Shown: positions 1-6,576 of the stretch, one piece after another
Position numbering within the stretch: position 1 is the stretch's first letter
Layout of the letters: every line of letters begins with the position of its first letter
NCBI GenBank assembly: GCA_029548025.1
Contig: JAKPOE010000388.1
Coordinates: 1-6,576, forward strand
Length of the DNA stretch: 6,576 nt
Origin: Spirochaetota bacterium
GTDB taxonomy: Bacteria > Spirochaetota > UBA4802 > UB4802
Direction of reading: 5' to 3'
Notes under the pieces: generated by a model
What the model saw: only the letters and a program-made list of their open reading frames with translations
Databases searched by the model: none
What the model was told of the DNA's origin: nothing
Position numbers and translations under genes: made by a program

Positions 1-9
1 AAAAATTCA

Positions 10-36
10 TTGACACTACATATACTGCTGAATAAT
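10..36 (+). promoter_or_regulatory. Possible valS promoter
   Basis: A perfect TTGACA (10-15) is followed after 15 bp by AATAAT (31-36), which matches five of six positions of the TATAAT consensus. The spacer is shorter than the usual 16-18 bp, and shifting to a 17-bp spacer gives a poor -10 (TAATTA). Transcription would start near 43, leaving a leader of about 34 nt. The alternative TATACT at 21-26 would need a -35 box outside the window. The -35 match is good but the pairing is uncertain. Confidence 0.3.
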
Positions 37-76
37 TAACTACCAGCAAAACAGAATAGATTACAGGTGGTGGAGT

Positions 77-2710
77 ATGGAATTACATGCATCGTATAAT
101 CCAAAGATTGCCGAGTCTACATGGTATACAGTGTGGGAACAGGAAGGACTTTTTCACGGTGATGAAAATGATCCCCGCGATGCCTATTCTATAGTAATAC
201 CGCCGCCCAATGTAACCGGTAACCTCCACATGGGACATGCATTAAACAATACGTTGCAGGACATACTCATTCGCTGGCAAAGGATGAAAGGGAAAGTTAC
301 CTGCTGGATGCCGGGTATGGACCATGCAGGGATTGCTACACAGAATGTTGTTGAACGCCTTTTATTAAAAGAGGGTAAAACAAAATATGATTTAGGCAGA
401 GAAGAATTTGTAAAACGTGTCTGGGAATGGAAAGCGCATTCTGGTGGACAGATAAAAGAGCAACTGAAACGTCTGGGATGTTCATTAGACTGGGAGCGTG
501 AACGTTTTACGCTGGATGAAGGTTTGTCACATGCAGTCCGCACGGTGTTTGTTGCATTGCACAGGGAAGGATTAATCTATCAGGGATATCGTATTATAAA
601 CTGGTGCCCGCGTTGCGAGACAGCGTTAAGTGATATTGAAACCGAATACAAGGATTTAGCAGGTAAGCTGTATTATATCCGCTATCCCTATGAACATGGT
701 GATGGCTGTATCACCGTTGCCACAACACGGCCTGAAACCATGCTGGGTGATACTGCTGTTGCTGTTAATCCTGGCGATAGTCGTTATGCGCATCTGGTTG
801 GCAAAAAGGTTATGTTGCCGTTGATGGAAAGAGCAATCCCCATTATTGCTGATGATTTTGTCGATCCAGCATTTGGCACCGGGCTTGTTAAAGTAACCCC
901 TGCCCATGATCCCAATGACTTTGAGATGGGTAAACGCCATAACCTTGAAGAGATTAATATCTTCAATAAAAATGCAATTATCAATGAAAATGGAGGAAAG
1001 TATACGGGACTTGACCGGTATGATGCTCGCCAGAAGATTCTGGAAGACCTACAGGATGCCGGACTTTTAGAAAAAATTGAGGAGCATAACCATGCTGTTG
1101 GGCATTGCTACCGATGTCATACTGTTATTGAACCGTATCTTTCCAAACAGTGGTTTGTTACAACAGAACCACTGGCTCGTGAAGCTATAAAGGTAGTTGA
1201 GGAAGGGAAAATACGATTTGTTCCGGCACAATGGGAAAAGGTATATTTTGAATGGATGCATAATATCAAGGACTGGTGCATTTCCCGCCAGCTGTGGTGG
1301 GGTCACCGCATTCCAGCATTTTATTGCCAGGATTGCGGACATATCATGGTTGAGTTAGAACATCCCAAAGAATGCAGTATGTGTCATGCAAAAAATATTG
1401 AGCAGGACCCGGATGTTTTAGATACATGGTTTTCCTCGGGATTGTGGCCCTTTTCTACCTTCGGCTGGCCAGAAAAGACAAAGGCATTGTCAAAATTTTA
1501 CCCTACCAGCGTGCTGGTTACGGGCTTTGATATTATCTTTTTCTGGGTGGCACGCATGATCATGATGGGGTGCAAGTTTATGAATGATGTCCCCTTCAAG
1601 GATGTTTATATCCATGCACTGGTACGTGATGAGCATGGGCAGAAGATGAGTAAATCACGTGGCAATGTTATCGATCCGCTTATAATGATGGATAAATATG
1701 GCACTGATGCCTTTAGATTTACTCTGGCAATCTTTGCTGCTCAGGGCAGAGACATCATACTGTCGGAAAAGCGTATTGAAGGCTACAGCGCATTTTGCAA
1801 TAAAATATGGAATAGCACACGCTTTATTTGTATGAATTTAGGTGATGATTTTGTCCCCTCTTCATTCGATATTAATTCGTTAGAGCTTTTTGATAAATGG
1901 ATACTGCATGCACTCAACCAGACTATTAAAACAACAACTCAAGCACTGGAGGAATATCGTTTCAATGATGCTGCTCAAACGCTGTATGATTTCTGGTGGC
2001 ATGAGTTCTGTGATTGGTATATTGAACTTTCCAAACCAAGGATTTATGACAATGGTGCTATTACCGGAACTATCGCCAAACAGGTATTGTATTTTGTTTT
2101 GCATGAGTATTTGAAATTATTACATCCCTTTATGCCATTTATAACAGAGGAGATATGGAGTACTATTACAACCAATGAGGGGAGAATAGTAGTTGCTCCG
2201 TGGCCCCAGTACAATGAGGATTATAATTTTGAAAACGAATATAGTGATGCTGAATTATTTAAAGAGGTGGTGTATAGAATACGTAATATCCGCGGCGAAA
2301 TGAATGTTCCGCCAGATAAGAAGGGGCATGTAATTATTAAGGCAGGTAAATCCATTGAACAACGTTTACAGGGACAGGCGCATAATATAAAGTTACTGGC
2401 GAAGTTAGAAACAGTAGACTTTAACCCCGACTATAAACCCGGTAAAACTGATGCAGGTGCGGTACTCCCCAATTGTGAAATTTTTATGCCGCTGAAAGAC
2501 CTGATTGATATAGAAAAAGAAAAAGCCCGTCTTGATAAGGAGATTGTCCGTATGCAAAGTGAACTTGATAAGGTGCTAAAAAAGTTACATGATGCTACAT
2601 TTATGGAAAAAGCACCACAAAAGATCATAGAAAAGGAAACAAACAAAAAAGCTGAATTAGAGGGAGTGCTTGCCAGGCTTATAGCAAGCAAGGAAAAATT
2701 AGCGTTATAA
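77..2710 (+). CDS. valS: Valyl-tRNA synthetase (class Ia), complete
   Basis: Cytoplasmic enzyme that charges tRNA-Val with valine using ATP and hydrolyses mischarged Thr-tRNA-Val. The 877 residues are a normal bacterial length. The ATG is preceded by AGGTGG (65-70) with a 6-nt spacer. Visible motifs: PPPNVTGN then HMGH (residues 51-54, the ValRS form of HIGH); the CP1 editing domain with TTRPET (216-221), F266, K272, T274, D278 and D281, which match the Thermus thermophilus ValRS editing residues as I recall them, offset by two; KMSKS at 523-527; an anticodon-binding helical domain at roughly 610-760; and a charged C-terminal coiled coil at about 807-877 that in this family contacts the tRNA elbow. 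Cysteine pairs C344/C347 and C417/C420 with C433/C436 look like zinc knuckles. No frameshift or missing key residue was found. The gene stands alone on this strand, and its stop overlaps that of the convergent downstream gene. Confidence 0.98.
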   Translation: MELHASYNPKIAESTWYTVWEQEGLFHGDENDPRDAYSIVIPPPNVTGNLHMGHALNNTLQDILIRWQRMKGKVTCWMPGMDHAGIATQNVVERLLLKEGKTKYDLGREEFVKRVWEWKAHSGGQIKEQLKRLGCSLDWERERFTLDEGLSHAVRTVFVALHREGLIYQGYRIINWCPRCETALSDIETEYKDLAGKLYYIRYPYEHGDGCITVATTRPETMLGDTAVAVNPGDSRYAHLVGKKVMLPLMERAIPIIADDFVDPAFGTGLVKVTPAHDPNDFEMGKRHNLEEINIFNKNAIINENGGKYTGLDRYDARQKILEDLQDAGLLEKIEEHNHAVGHCYRCHTVIEPYLSKQWFVTTEPLAREAIKVVEEGKIRFVPAQWEKVYFEWMHNIKDWCISRQLWWGHRIPAFYCQDCGHIMVELEHPKECSMCHAKNIEQDPDVLDTWFSSGLWPFSTFGWPEKTKALSKFYPTSVLVTGFDIIFFWVARMIMMGCKFMNDVPFKDVYIHALVRDEHGQKMSKSRGNVIDPLIMMDKYGTDAFRFTLAIFAAQGRDIILSEKRIEGYSAFCNKIWNSTRFICMNLGDDFVPSSFDINSLELFDKWILHALNQTIKTTTQALEEYRFNDAAQTLYDFWWHEFCDWYIELSKPRIYDNGAITGTIAKQVLYFVLHEYLKLLHPFMPFITEEIWSTITTNEGRIVVAPWPQYNEDYNFENEYSDAELFKEVVYRIRNIRGEMNVPPDKKGHVIIKAGKSIEQRLQGQAHNIKLLAKLETVDFNPDYKPGKTDAGAVLPNCEIFMPLKDLIDIEKEKARLDKEIVRMQSELDKVLKKLHDATFMEKAPQKIIEKETNKKAELEGVLARLIASKEKLAL

Positions 2711-3160
2711 TTTACGATACAGCATGTCTTCATAACCCTGAAGCATGGCAAATGACGCTCTGTCAAAGTACAGAACAACACGGTTATTCAATGTTAATGC
2801 TTCCTTGTATGCAGTGGTGTCATCGTACAGCTTATCCAGTACAAAAAGCCATAGATGGCGTTTTTGTAATATCAATGCCTTACATGCCTGGGAAACGGGG
2901 ATACCCTGCTCAAAGCGCTCATGGCCAATCTTTCGGTAAAACCTGAGAATCTCTTCTTTTGGGTAATCTTTTGCAATCCATTTGGAAAGCTCGCGATACA
3001 GGTTATCGGCAAACTCATATACAAGCTGTCGATCTAATTTTCTGAACGCTATGGTGTCAGGATTGCGCAATAGATTGTTCATAAACTGTTCGGTGATAAC
3101 CTGATGGTTTTCCTCTATAAGTTCTACAAACCTGTTGACCAGTGCACTTTTTATCTTCAT
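2705..3160 (-). CDS. Stand-alone RsbRD N-terminal-domain-like protein
   Basis: A 151-residue, probably cytoplasmic, all-helical protein without signal peptide or membrane segment. The pattern YRKIGHERFEQGIP at 75-88, followed by a helix with KxLILQKRHLW (95-104) and a final helix with LNNRVVLYFDRA (124-135), resembles the RsbRD_N domain, which usually sits in front of a STAS domain in RsbR-type stressosome or sensor proteins. Here the STAS part is absent and the protein ends naturally, so it would be a single-domain sensor or partner protein. The family call rests on remembered pattern similarity, not a search. The start is ATG with only a weak GAAG 11 nt upstream; CATAAT just before this could be a -10 box but has no good -35. 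The gene lies 93 bp downstream of the HKD gene on the same strand, with no terminator hairpin between them, so readthrough is possible. Its last 6 bp overlap valS. Ligand and output are unknown. Confidence 0.8.
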   Translation of the reverse strand: MKIKSALVNRFVELIEENHQVITEQFMNNLLRNPDTIAFRKLDRQLVYEFADNLYRELSKWIAKDYPKEEILRFYRKIGHERFEQGIPVSQACKALILQKRHLWLFVLDKLYDDTTAYKEALTLNNRVVLYFDRASFAMLQGYEDMLYRKL

Positions 3161-3253
3161 GATATTTATAACTTCAATTGTATTATGATAGTATGTTTTA
3201 ATGTAATATATAACAATTAACTATGGAGAATATGTAAAGTACTTTTTATGGAA

Positions 3254-4291
3254 TTACTTCCTTTTTTTGACGGCTGCTTTATATGCCTGGTTATATAGTT
3301 TGTTAAACTCTTCTATATACAATTGAGCTATTCGGGGTGACTGTATCATAATGCAATTTTCATCATTTTGCTTTTTAGCATTTTTGGAAAAATTATATGA
3401 ACCGGTAATAACCAGCTCGTCATCGATGATGATGACCTTGTGATGCATGGTATTGGGATTGGCATCGTAGTATACATCCAGCCCTTCAACCTTTAATTTA
3501 ATGTATTCACTATTAACATTTTTTATATCTCTTTTTTCAAAGATACCTTTAACAGTAATGCCTTGTGAATGCTTATTGATCATTGCTTCACCAATTGCTT
3601 CGCTGGTAAATGAAAACGCCATAAAGTAAATGGACTTCTTTGCTTTTTCCAGACGCTTCACAATAATGCGTTCAACATCATCGTCGGGAGAAAAGTAAAC
3701 GTTCATATTAATATCATCTATTTTGACATAATATTTGTTAAACAAAAAAGGCAAAGGATTGTTGTCACCTCTGTTGCCAAAAATGCCATCCTGGAACATT
3801 TCATTAAATTCGGCTAAATAGATTGAAGCTAATTCTTCATTGTCAATATATACAGCATTGTTATTGTTGAGCTTTGCTTCGCGCTCAGTGGTATTGTATG
3901 ACCCTGTCCAGACTGCTTTGTTGTCAAAAATAAAGAATTTGTTGTGCATAAATCCTTTGCGGTTATCCAGCCGTATGGGTATTGCAAAAGATTCCAGTTT
4001 TGTTTTTACTGTACTGCTCAACCTGTCAGATTCCAGAACAAGCCTGACGTCAATGCCACGTTGTTTTGCGTTGCATAATGCGTCAATGATGAGTGGATCG
4101 GATAGTTCGTATAAAGCAGCATAGATTGACACCGAAGCACTGTTGATGGTATGTATCAAGGCTTTTTGTATTGGCGTTACTGTTTCATTGCTGTCAGGAT
4201 TGGTAAAATATACTTCAATTGGCTGCTGTGCATAGGATACGGAAAAAAAGAGTAATACAAATATGTGCGATAGTAATTTTTTAACGTTCAT
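3254..4291 (-). CDS. Secreted phospholipase D-superfamily protein with two HKD motifs
   Basis: A 345-residue exported phosphodiesterase of the PLD superfamily. The first 21 residues form a signal peptide: MNVKK, a hydrophobic stretch LLSHIFVLLFFSVS, then SYA before QQ, a good signal peptidase I site. There is no lipobox cysteine. Two catalytic repeats follow. Repeat 1 (about 25-165) has H116-x-K118-x4-D123 and GSYN at 130-133. Repeat 2 (about 195-335) has H283-x-K285-x4-D290 and GSYN at 297-300. Both HKD motifs are intact, so one chain can build the whole active site. In this superfamily the substrate may be phospholipid, cardiolipin or nucleic acid, and the sequence does not decide; compact repeats with GSYN after HKD resemble Nuc-like endonucleases and bacterial PLD-like proteins. 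The frame is open back to a TTG at 4327, but the ATG at 4291 begins exactly at the signal peptide and is preferred. It overlaps the end of the upstream gene by 11 bp, with only a weak GGGA upstream, which suggests translational coupling. Confidence 0.9.
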   Translation of the reverse strand: MNVKKLLSHIFVLLFFSVSYAQQPIEVYFTNPDSNETVTPIQKALIHTINSASVSIYAALYELSDPLIIDALCNAKQRGIDVRLVLESDRLSSTVKTKLESFAIPIRLDNRKGFMHNKFFIFDNKAVWTGSYNTTEREAKLNNNNAVYIDNEELASIYLAEFNEMFQDGIFGNRGDNNPLPFLFNKYYVKIDDINMNVYFSPDDDVERIIVKRLEKAKKSIYFMAFSFTSEAIGEAMINKHSQGITVKGIFEKRDIKNVNSEYIKLKVEGLDVYYDANPNTMHHKVIIIDDELVITGSYNFSKNAKKQNDENCIMIQSPRIAQLYIEEFNKLYNQAYKAAVKKRK

Positions 4292-5210
4292 TGTTTTTTT
4301 CCCAGATGTAATTTTCGAAATCAACAAACCGTAAATTTTCTTCCTTTGTTGGAAAAAGCAATTTTACCTTTTGTATTAATGTCTGGAATGTGACAAGATC
4401 TTTTTTATCGGCTTTTTCTATGAGTTGTTTTACATTATGGTCATCATGAGCTATACAATAATAATAAAATTCATAAGCATGTTTTAATTCATTAAGTTTT
4501 TCAAGGTGCTTATGCAACTCTTCTTTTTGTGAATGCTGAAGCATTGTATTTAAAAATGCGATGATATATTGTGCATCAGATTCTGAAAGGTCCATATCAA
4601 GTAAAATCTGTTTTACCCGGGGTAAATCCAGATTACGTAAATGGACACGCGCTAAAAATACAGGATTATTTGATAAAAGATTAATATCAATATTGCCAGC
4701 ATCTACAGCACGTTTTGAATCATTATTTGGTGGTTCAACAGATTGACCTGCAATTTCAACATGAGACGATGGACAAAGAGATTGTATCATGGCACTATCG
4801 TCATTGCTCAATTCACTATTTATAATGATGAAGTCTGGCATAATCCCCTTTTTTACAAAACTGATGAATGATGCAATATCATTAGCATATTCTACCATAC
4901 AGGGTATTAGATCAAGATAGCTATCGGATGGAATAAAGATGTAGTGCCGTGTATTATTTTCTAACATATAAGGAATAATTATTGAGGCGTTTTGTATCTT
5001 AAAAAGCTGATATGGTTGCTTTATTGCTACATCACCAGGGTGGACACCAATAAATACAATTGTTTTCATGGAGTGGAATGGTTTTGTTTTGTTTTCATCA
5101 GAATAGATGAGTTCGCCTTTTTGATTAAATAATACGTATTGCCTTTTTACAGTATTTATTTTAAAAACATAACCTTTTGGAGTTTTTTCTTCAGTTATTG
5201 GTGATGACAT
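4281..5210 (-). CDS. Protein of unknown function, cotranscribed with the HKD enzyme
   Basis: I do not recognise this 309-residue protein. It has no signal peptide or obvious membrane segment, so it is probably cytoplasmic. Residues 1-45 look like a small beta-rich piece (GYVFKI, QYVLFNQKGELIY). Residues 48-155 look alpha/beta, with strands KTIVFIGV (49-56), ASIIIPY (75-81), HYIFIP (89-94) and PDFIIIN (125-131). The segment EYANDIASFISFVKKGIMPDFIII (107-130) resembles helix 2 and strand 3 of a response-regulator receiver, but the phosphoacceptor position would be N131 and the N-terminal part is too short, so at most it is a degenerate receiver. After a polar linker (about 155-172), residues 173-290 are helical and charged and could be a solenoid or interaction domain. 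The ATG follows AGAAGGTG with a 6-nt spacer, a strong ribosome site. It is the first gene of the unit with the HKD gene, whose ATG lies inside its last codons. Confidence 0.85.
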   Translation of the reverse strand: MSSPITEEKTPKGYVFKINTVKRQYVLFNQKGELIYSDENKTKPFHSMKTIVFIGVHPGDVAIKQPYQLFKIQNASIIIPYMLENNTRHYIFIPSDSYLDLIPCMVEYANDIASFISFVKKGIMPDFIIINSELSNDDSAMIQSLCPSSHVEIAGQSVEPPNNDSKRAVDAGNIDINLLSNNPVFLARVHLRNLDLPRVKQILLDMDLSESDAQYIIAFLNTMLQHSQKEELHKHLEKLNELKHAYEFYYYCIAHDDHNVKQLIEKADKKDLVTFQTLIQKVKLLFPTKEENLRFVDFENYIWEKNNER

Positions 5211-5303
5211 GGATTACACCTTCTTTATTGATAGTAATTGTTTATAAATTTTCATTGAAATTTTATTAATAATTAAAACATTGTACCTTGAATATTGAAG
5301 ACT

Positions 5304-5309
5304 ATTATA
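5304..5309 (-). promoter_or_regulatory. Candidate -10 box for the unknown/HKD unit
   Basis: On the minus strand this reads as a perfect TATAAT. Transcription would start near 5297, leaving a leader of about 87 nt before the ATG at 5210. No recognisable TTGACA-like box lies 16-18 bp upstream; the expected place instead overlaps the edge of the 13-bp palindrome at 5331-5343. That fits a promoter depending on a regulator, but a perfect -10 alone in such A/T-rich DNA can arise by chance. Confidence 0.4.
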
Positions 5310-5330
5310 CATGTTGCTTGTAAACCATGT

Positions 5331-5343
5331 GTATACAGTATAC
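5331..5343. promoter_or_regulatory. 13-bp palindrome, possible operator
   Basis: GTATAC, a single A, then GTATAC: each half is itself a palindrome and together they form a perfect two-arm inverted repeat around one central base. It lies in the divergent intergenic region, at about -34 to -46 relative to the transcription start expected from the minus-strand TATAAT. That is a typical place for an activator or repressor site. No regulator gene is visible in the window, so the role is inferred. Confidence 0.4.
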
Positions 5344-5379
5344 TTAATAAGAGGATACCAAAAACTTTACTATGTAATA

Positions 5380-5475
5380 CTTTTGTGGGTGCAAACTATT
5401 GATAAAACTATTTTCCATTTTTTAATCACATTGTTAATCAGATAAAAAAACCACTTTCAGAAGAGCCCACAAAAG
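5380..5475. repeat. Inverted repeat, 10-bp arms 76 bp apart
   Basis: CTTTTGTGGG (5380-5389) is matched by its exact reverse complement CCCACAAAAG (5466-5475). With one bulged base the match continues outward by about three more bases (TAC on the left, GGTA on the right). The arms contain the most G/C-rich words in an otherwise A/T-rich region. The 76 bp between them carry two copies of TTAATCA (5422-5428 and 5434-5440). It could be a looped operator pair, the base of a structured leader RNA, or the ends of a tiny mobile element; no clean target-site duplication flanks it. Confidence 0.5.
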
Positions 5476-5533
5476 GTAAAAAAGATATAGTAACAGATAA
5501 ATAGTAATTGATAAAAAATCAAGCAAATGTTAA

Positions 5534-5557
5534 TTCTTTTATTTATTCTTAAAAGAA
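5534..5557 (+). promoter_or_regulatory. A/T-rich hairpin upstream of the discoidin gene
   Basis: TTCTTTTA (5534-5541) pairs perfectly with TAAAAGAA (5550-5557) across an 8-nt loop. Only two of the eight pairs are G-C or C-G class or better, so the RNA hairpin would be weak. It ends 90 bp before the discoidin ATG. It could be a leader structure or a protein site, or simply chance in A/T-rich DNA. Confidence 0.25.
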
Positions 5558-5647
5558 AATATGTGCTTTTAAATTTAGATGATTTTTTACACATTAGTAC
5601 ACAAGAAGGCCAAAAGAATAATTTTATTTTCTGTGGGGGAGTAAACG

Positions 5648-6576
5648 ATGAATACGGTTAATATATTAACATCAGCTTATTATAAGGGAGCAATACACTC
5701 AGTATCCAGTACATCTGGTGATAATAAAGCAGACAATGTTTTAAATGACGATATAGAAAGCTTCTGGTGTACCAATAAGTCACATAATGCTACAGCCGAA
5801 TATATTGTTATTGATTATGGTCTGGCTGTGGCTGTCAATGTCATAGAGTTGTTTCCTTCTCCGTCAGGCAAATCAACATTCCCATCAGATTTTAGACTTG
5901 AATCAAGTGTTGATGGCAGCAACTGGAAGATAATAAAAACAGAAAACAGATATTCGCTTGATGAAGATAGGTATCGTGTATTGCTGCCAATGAATGCATT
6001 CCAATTTTTGAAACTGTATATCATTAAACCAAAGCGAATAGCTGCAAAATATTTTTCGGAGATAGGGGGGATAAAGGTTGGTATACAGGGAGCAAGTGCA
6101 ATTACCGCAAGTTCATGTTCATCATATGAGCATGATCCATCAAATTTATTAATGAATGATTCTGCAAAATATTGGGAATCTGAAACAAGCAATACACCAT
6201 CTCGTCAGTGGATTGAAATTGATATAGGAAGGGATTTCCCTCTTGCTCACATTGGTCTTATTTCAACATCCAGTGCAGAATTATTTCCTGAACAATTTTC
6301 AATAGAATCAAGTGGGGACGGGAAGATATGGACAACCATAGCTGAATTAAAACGATTTAAAGCCGAAGCTAACCGCTCATATATCTTTGGTTCGTATCAG
6401 TTTAATGCACGCTATATACGCATGCTTTGCACAACAGTACAATCTTCTAAACAAAACTATTGTGCCCAGATTGCTCAGATCTGCGCATATGCCTCATTGC
6501 CTTCTGATAGCCATTCTCATGTTAATGCAGCAGTGCAATATGCAACTATTTTTCAGCCAGGAATTGTTACATTAGC
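5648..6576 (+). CDS. Tandem F5/8 type C (discoidin) domain protein, 3' end outside window
   Basis: An open frame of 309 codons plus two bases that continues past the window. ATG 5648 has GGGGGAG (5635-5641) six bases upstream and an in-frame TAA two codons before it, so the start is firm. Two discoidin-like galactose-binding beta-sandwich repeats are visible. Domain 1 (about 1-147) has SFWCTN (38-43), EYIVIDYG (51-58), FPSDFRLESSVDGSNW (78-93) and FLKLYII (120-126). Domain 2 (about 148-283) has KYWESE (174-179), QWIEIDIG (187-194), FPEQFSIESSGDGKIW (213-228) and RYIRML (255-260). Such domains usually bind carbohydrate or other surface ligands, and here the catalytic or anchoring part would lie in the missing C-terminal region, which begins after about residue 284. 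There is no signal peptide although the family is often extracellular, so export by another route or an intracellular or structural role is possible. It is divergent from the HKD unit. Confidence 0.85.
   Translation, partial: MNTVNILTSAYYKGAIHSVSSTSGDNKADNVLNDDIESFWCTNKSHNATAEYIVIDYGLAVAVNVIELFPSPSGKSTFPSDFRLESSVDGSNWKIIKTENRYSLDEDRYRVLLPMNAFQFLKLYIIKPKRIAAKYFSEIGGIKVGIQGASAITASSCSSYEHDPSNLLMNDSAKYWESETSNTPSRQWIEIDIGRDFPLAHIGLISTSSAELFPEQFSIESSGDGKIWTTIAELKRFKAEANRSYIFGSYQFNARYIRMLCTTVQSSKQNYCAQIAQICAYASLPSDSHSHVNAAVQYATIFQPGIVTL

Larger units (their letters stand above)
5211..5647. other. A/T-rich divergent intergenic region
   Basis: This 437-bp stretch separates the minus-strand unit from the plus-strand discoidin gene, so both promoters should lie here. 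It is very A/T-rich, and I found no convincing small coding frame on either strand. It holds a TATAAT for the minus strand, a 13-bp palindrome, a widely spaced 10-bp inverted repeat and a short hairpin, each listed separately. No clear promoter for the plus-strand gene could be chosen, because A/T-rich pseudo-boxes are too common. Confidence 0.8.

Noticed and set aside
1..76. T-box leader upstream of valS
   Set aside because: No T-box antiterminator sequence (TGGNACCGCG-like) or terminator hairpin is visible in the 76 bp available. A leader reaching further left cannot be excluded.
184..543. Open antisense frame inside the start of valS
   Set aside because: It lies opposite highly conserved ValRS sequence, including the HMGH region, has no ribosome site, and its product is low-complexity Ser/Arg-rich shadow sequence. 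Similar frames at 656-940, 1067-1342 and 2431-2781 were dropped for the same reason.
3236..3245. AAAGTACTTT palindrome after the HKD gene as a terminator
   Set aside because: The arms meet with no loop, there is no G/C-rich stem, and no properly placed U-run follows on the minus strand.
3840..4124. Plus-strand open frame opposite the HKD gene
   Set aside because: It overlaps the first HKD repeat, whose catalytic residues are intact on the other strand, and shows no ribosome site or recognisable product.
4292..4327. Longer HKD protein starting at a TTG
   Set aside because: It would put 12 polar residues in front of a clean signal peptide. The ATG at 4291 starts exactly at the signal peptide and sits in the overlap typical of coupled genes.
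5231..5510. Repeated ten-base word ATAGTAATTG at 5231-5240 and 5501-5510
   Set aside because: Two copies of an A/T-rich ten-mer in over 400 bp of A/T-rich DNA are expected often enough by chance, and their flanks do not match.
5617..5622. AATAAT as a -10 box for the discoidin gene
   Set aside because: The -35 at the right distance (TTAGTA) matches only three positions, and many equally good pseudo-boxes occur nearby.

Overview
The window looks like a stretch of a low-GC bacterial chromosome, with A/T-rich intergenic DNA, clear Shine-Dalgarno sites and at least one exported protein. The mix of a bacterial-type ValRS, a stand-alone RsbRD-N-like protein, a secreted HKD phosphodiesterase and a tandem discoidin protein reminds me of spirochaetes or another Gram-negative environmental lineage. 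No 16S rRNA or other lineage marker is present, so this is a weak guess.

Layout: (1) 1-76 is a short leader with a possible promoter for valS. (2) 77-2710 (+) is a complete valyl-tRNA synthetase with all expected catalytic and editing motifs. (3) 2705-3160 (-) is a 151-residue helical protein resembling the RsbRD N-terminal domain. It converges on valS, and both stop codons lie in one TTATAA palindrome. (4) 3254-4291 (-) is a secreted, two-HKD phospholipase D-superfamily enzyme. (5) 4281-5210 (-) is a 309-residue protein of unknown function that overlaps the start of the HKD gene by 11 bp, so the two are almost certainly cotranscribed and coupled. (6) 5211-5647 is a 437-bp A/T-rich divergent intergenic region with a perfect TATAAT on the minus strand, a 13-bp palindrome just upstream of it, a 10-bp inverted repeat with arms 76 bp apart, and a short A/T-rich hairpin. 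(7) 5648-6576 (+) is the 5' part of a gene encoding at least two tandem F5/8 type C (discoidin) domains; it runs off the right edge.

How they fit together: valS is housekeeping and appears unrelated to its neighbours. The unknown gene and the HKD gene form a two-gene minus-strand unit, with the RsbRD-N-like gene downstream in the same direction after 93 bp. The discoidin gene is divergent from this unit and may share its control region. No mobile element, CRISPR array, rRNA or tRNA gene was seen. The least explained parts are the 309-residue protein with its coupled secreted partner, and the structured intergenic region.
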